DNA of 64,000 bases, taken from the NCBI RefSeq assembly GCF_004135365.1, contig NZ_CP035492.1, forward strand, positions 558,001 to 622,000. The letters are read 5' to 3'. The notes under the pieces were generated by a model. The model saw nothing but the letters and a program-made list of their open reading frames with translations, was not told where the DNA came from and did not search any database. Below, piece by piece: positions 62,734 to 64,000 of this stretch (its first letter is position 1; the number at the start of each line of letters is the position of its first letter). Source of the DNA: Paenibacillus protaetiae. Its GTDB lineage: Bacteria > Bacillota > Bacilli > Paenibacillales > Paenibacillaceae. A program made the position numbers and the translations under genes.

Positions 62734-62754
62734 AGGCGGTTCGTCGCCTATTTT
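62734..62754 (+). terminator. Short terminator after divIVA
   Basis: AGGCG, six-base loop, CGCCT, then ATTTT. The stem is only five base pairs. Confidence 0.45.
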
Positions 62755-62766
62755 CGCACGAATGAT

Positions 62767-62796
62767 TTGACAATGCGGTGCCGTATAAGCTATAAC
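62767..62796 (+). promoter_or_regulatory. Sigma-A promoter of ileS leader
   Basis: TTGACA (62767-62772), 18-base spacer, TATAAC (62791-62796). The transcript would begin near 62803, just before the T-box stem I. Confidence 0.8.
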
Positions 62797-62819
62797 TAAT
62801 ACTAATTCGACTACAATTT

Positions 62820-63180
62820 GTGCAATGAACTTCTGTGACGAGAACCAGTACGCTCCGCCGAGTCGTTCCCCAGAGAGCCGGACCAGCTGAAAACCGGCGT
62901 TCGACAGCGAGCCGAATATCATCTCCGAGAAGCGGAGCCGAAACGATGTTTGTCCGTAAAATTTTACGGGCGAAGCAGCCTATTAAGCGCCGACGGCAGT
63001 CCCCCGTTACAGGGAACCGCGAATGTTCTATTCGCGAGCGAAGGTGCCGCACGGCATGTTTGCTTTGGCTTTGCTCCATATGAGCAAAAGGTCAAGGACC
63101 AGACATTATTTTGTGCGGAACAAGGGTGGTAACGCGAGCATGCCTCGTCCCTTTTACAGGGGACGGGGCTTTATTTATTT
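62820..63180 (+). ncRNA. T-box leader (tRNA-Ile sensing) upstream of ileS
   Basis: Transcription antitermination riboswitch that lets ileS be expressed when uncharged tRNA-Ile binds. Stem I contains GACGAGAACCAGTACG, AGAGAGCCGG and GCTGAAAACCGG (AG bulge and distal loop), with specifier loop GAATATCATC offering ATC for Ile. The antiterminator has the T-box AAGGGTGGTAACGCG; its TGGT pairs with an ACCA tRNA end, as for tRNA-Ile. The competing terminator is GCCTCGTCCC (63142-63151) with GGGGACGGGGC (63159-63169) and TTTATTTATTTT. Confidence 0.93.
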
Positions 63181-63236
63181 TCACCAGCAATAAATGACGC
63201 TTGGCTCGGAATACGAATTTGGAAGGGGTATGAACC

Positions 63237-64000
63237 ATGCAGCGTGTAGACGTCAAAGAGCGCGCAAGAGCCCGTGAACTGCGGGTTCTGGACAAATGGA
63301 ACAAAGAAGGCACATTTAAAAAATCGATTGAAAATCGTGCGGGTAAACCGAACTACGTGTTTTATGAAGGGCCGCCAACCGCAAACGGCAAGCCGCATAT
63401 CGGCCATGTGCTGGGCCGCGTAATCAAAGACTTCGTTGGCCGTTACAAAACGATGTCCGGTTACCGCGTCGTCCGCAAAGCGGGCTGGGATACACATGGA
63501 CTGCCGGTTGAGCTTGGCGTGGAGAAGCAGCTGGGCATCTCCGGCAAGCAGGAAATCGAAAAGTACGGCGTTGAAGCATTTATTAAGAAATGCAAAGACA
63601 GCGTATTTGAGTATGAAAAGCAGTGGCGCGAGCTGACGGAAGGCATCGCATACTGGACCGATCTGGACGATCCGTACATCACGCTCAAAAACGAGTATAT
63701 CGAAAGCGTATGGCATATCCTTTCGACCATTCACAGCAAAGGGCTGCTGTACCGCGGCCACCGCGTCAGCCCATATTGTCCTTGCTGCCAAACGACGCTT
63801 AGCTCGCATGAGGTTGCACAAGGCTACAAAGATGTGAAAGACCTGAGCGCGACGGCGAAGTTCAAGCTGAAGGACAGCGGCGACTATGTGCTCGCCTGGA
63901 CGACAACACCTTGGACACTGCCGGCGAACGTTGCGCTTGCTGTTCATCCGGAGCTGGACTATGTGCGCGCGTCCAAAGACGGCGAGGTGTACATCGTAGC
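63237..64000 (+). CDS. ileS: Isoleucine--tRNA ligase (3' end outside window)
   Basis: Class I aminoacyl-tRNA synthetase charging tRNA-Ile. The frame is open from ATG 63237 to the window end (254 codons). [17 protein letters not shown] carries the HIGH motif near residue 57; [11 protein letters not shown]; the editing domain begins near [10 protein letters not shown] and [22 protein letters not shown]. The protein normally exceeds 1000 aa, so about three quarters is missing. Controlled by the T-box leader. Confidence 0.97.
   Translation, partial: MQRVDVKERARARELRVLDKWNKEGTFKKSIENRAGKPNYVFYEGPPTANGKPHIGHVLGRVIKDFVGRYKTMSGYRVVRKAGWDTHGLPVELGVEKQLGISGKQEIEKYGVEAFIKKCKDSVFEYEKQWRELTEGIAYWTDLDDPYITLKNEYIESVWHILSTIHSKGLLYRGHRVSPYCPCCQTTLSSHEVAQGYKDVKDLSATAKFKLKDSGDYVLAWTTTPWTLPANVALAVHPELDYVRASKDGEVYIV

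Overview
The window looks like about 64 kb of a low-to-mid-GC, endospore-forming Firmicute, most likely Paenibacillus or a close relative. The inference rests on gene order: typA-ylaH-ylaJ-phoH, rsfA-panE-bshC-mraZ, a full division and cell wall (dcw) cluster, spoIIGA-sigE-sigG, and ylmC-pgeF-ylmE-sepF-ylmG-ylmH-divIVA-ileS, as in Bacilli. murF and murA lie inside the dcw cluster, and SD-driven TTG/GTG starts are frequent. No rRNA, tRNA, CRISPR, prophage or insertion sequence was seen.

Layout. 1-6.6 kb: a sugar ABC uptake locus (two permeases, binding lipoprotein) interleaved with a YesM/YesN-type two-component system. 6.7-14.9 kb: an FMN reductase, an SGNH/MBOAT acylation pair, a UbiA-type prenyltransferase, an unknown protein, a frameshifted dicarboxylate symporter and a lytic transglycosylase. 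14.9-19.6 kb: cysteine desulfurase-thiI, two divergent TerC proteins and a small membrane protein. 19.6-25.2 kb: typA, ylaH, an LCP enzyme, a YhcN/YlaJ lipoprotein and phoH. 25.4-28.4 kb: a solute-binding-like protein, a secreted coiled-coil protein and a DUF2626 protein. 28.6-35.1 kb: rsfA-like, panE, DUF3397, bshC, ahcY and arginase. 35.1-55.6 kb: the dcw cluster mraZ to ftsZ. 55.7-58.5 kb: spoIIGA-sigE-sigG. 58.6-64 kb: the ylm cluster, divIVA, and a T-box leader followed by ileS, which runs off the window.

How it fits together. The right half makes peptidoglycan precursors (murE, F, D, G, B, A, mraY), polymerises and cross-links them (SpoVE, PBP2B-like, SpoVD), builds the divisome (FtsL, DivIB, FtsA, FtsZ, SepF, DivIVA), and carries the early sporulation sigma factors that reuse this machinery. 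Several predicted regulatory sites fit sporulation control: a Spo0A-type promoter before spoIIGA, forespore-type promoters before sigG, rsfA and the YhcN/YlaJ gene, and a sigma-E-like promoter before the coiled-coil gene.

Main observations. (1) Seven single-base frameshifts in six genes (symporter, binding-protein-like gene, spoVE, murG, murB twice, ftsA) all look like loss of one base from a short G or C run. Adding one base restores family-like proteins, so sequencing undercalls are more likely than biology. (2) Four near-identical 73-bp repeats, each with a perfect 10-bp hairpin, sit between rsmH and ftsL. (3) The sigG leader combines a forespore-type promoter with a hairpin that only read-through mRNA could form. 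(4) A secreted protein with a CwlO/PcsB-like coiled coil but no visible peptidase has a sigma-E-like promoter. (5) Two small genes (52 and 35 codons) have their own expression signals. I did not find a clearly new multi-gene system; items 2-4 are the best leads.
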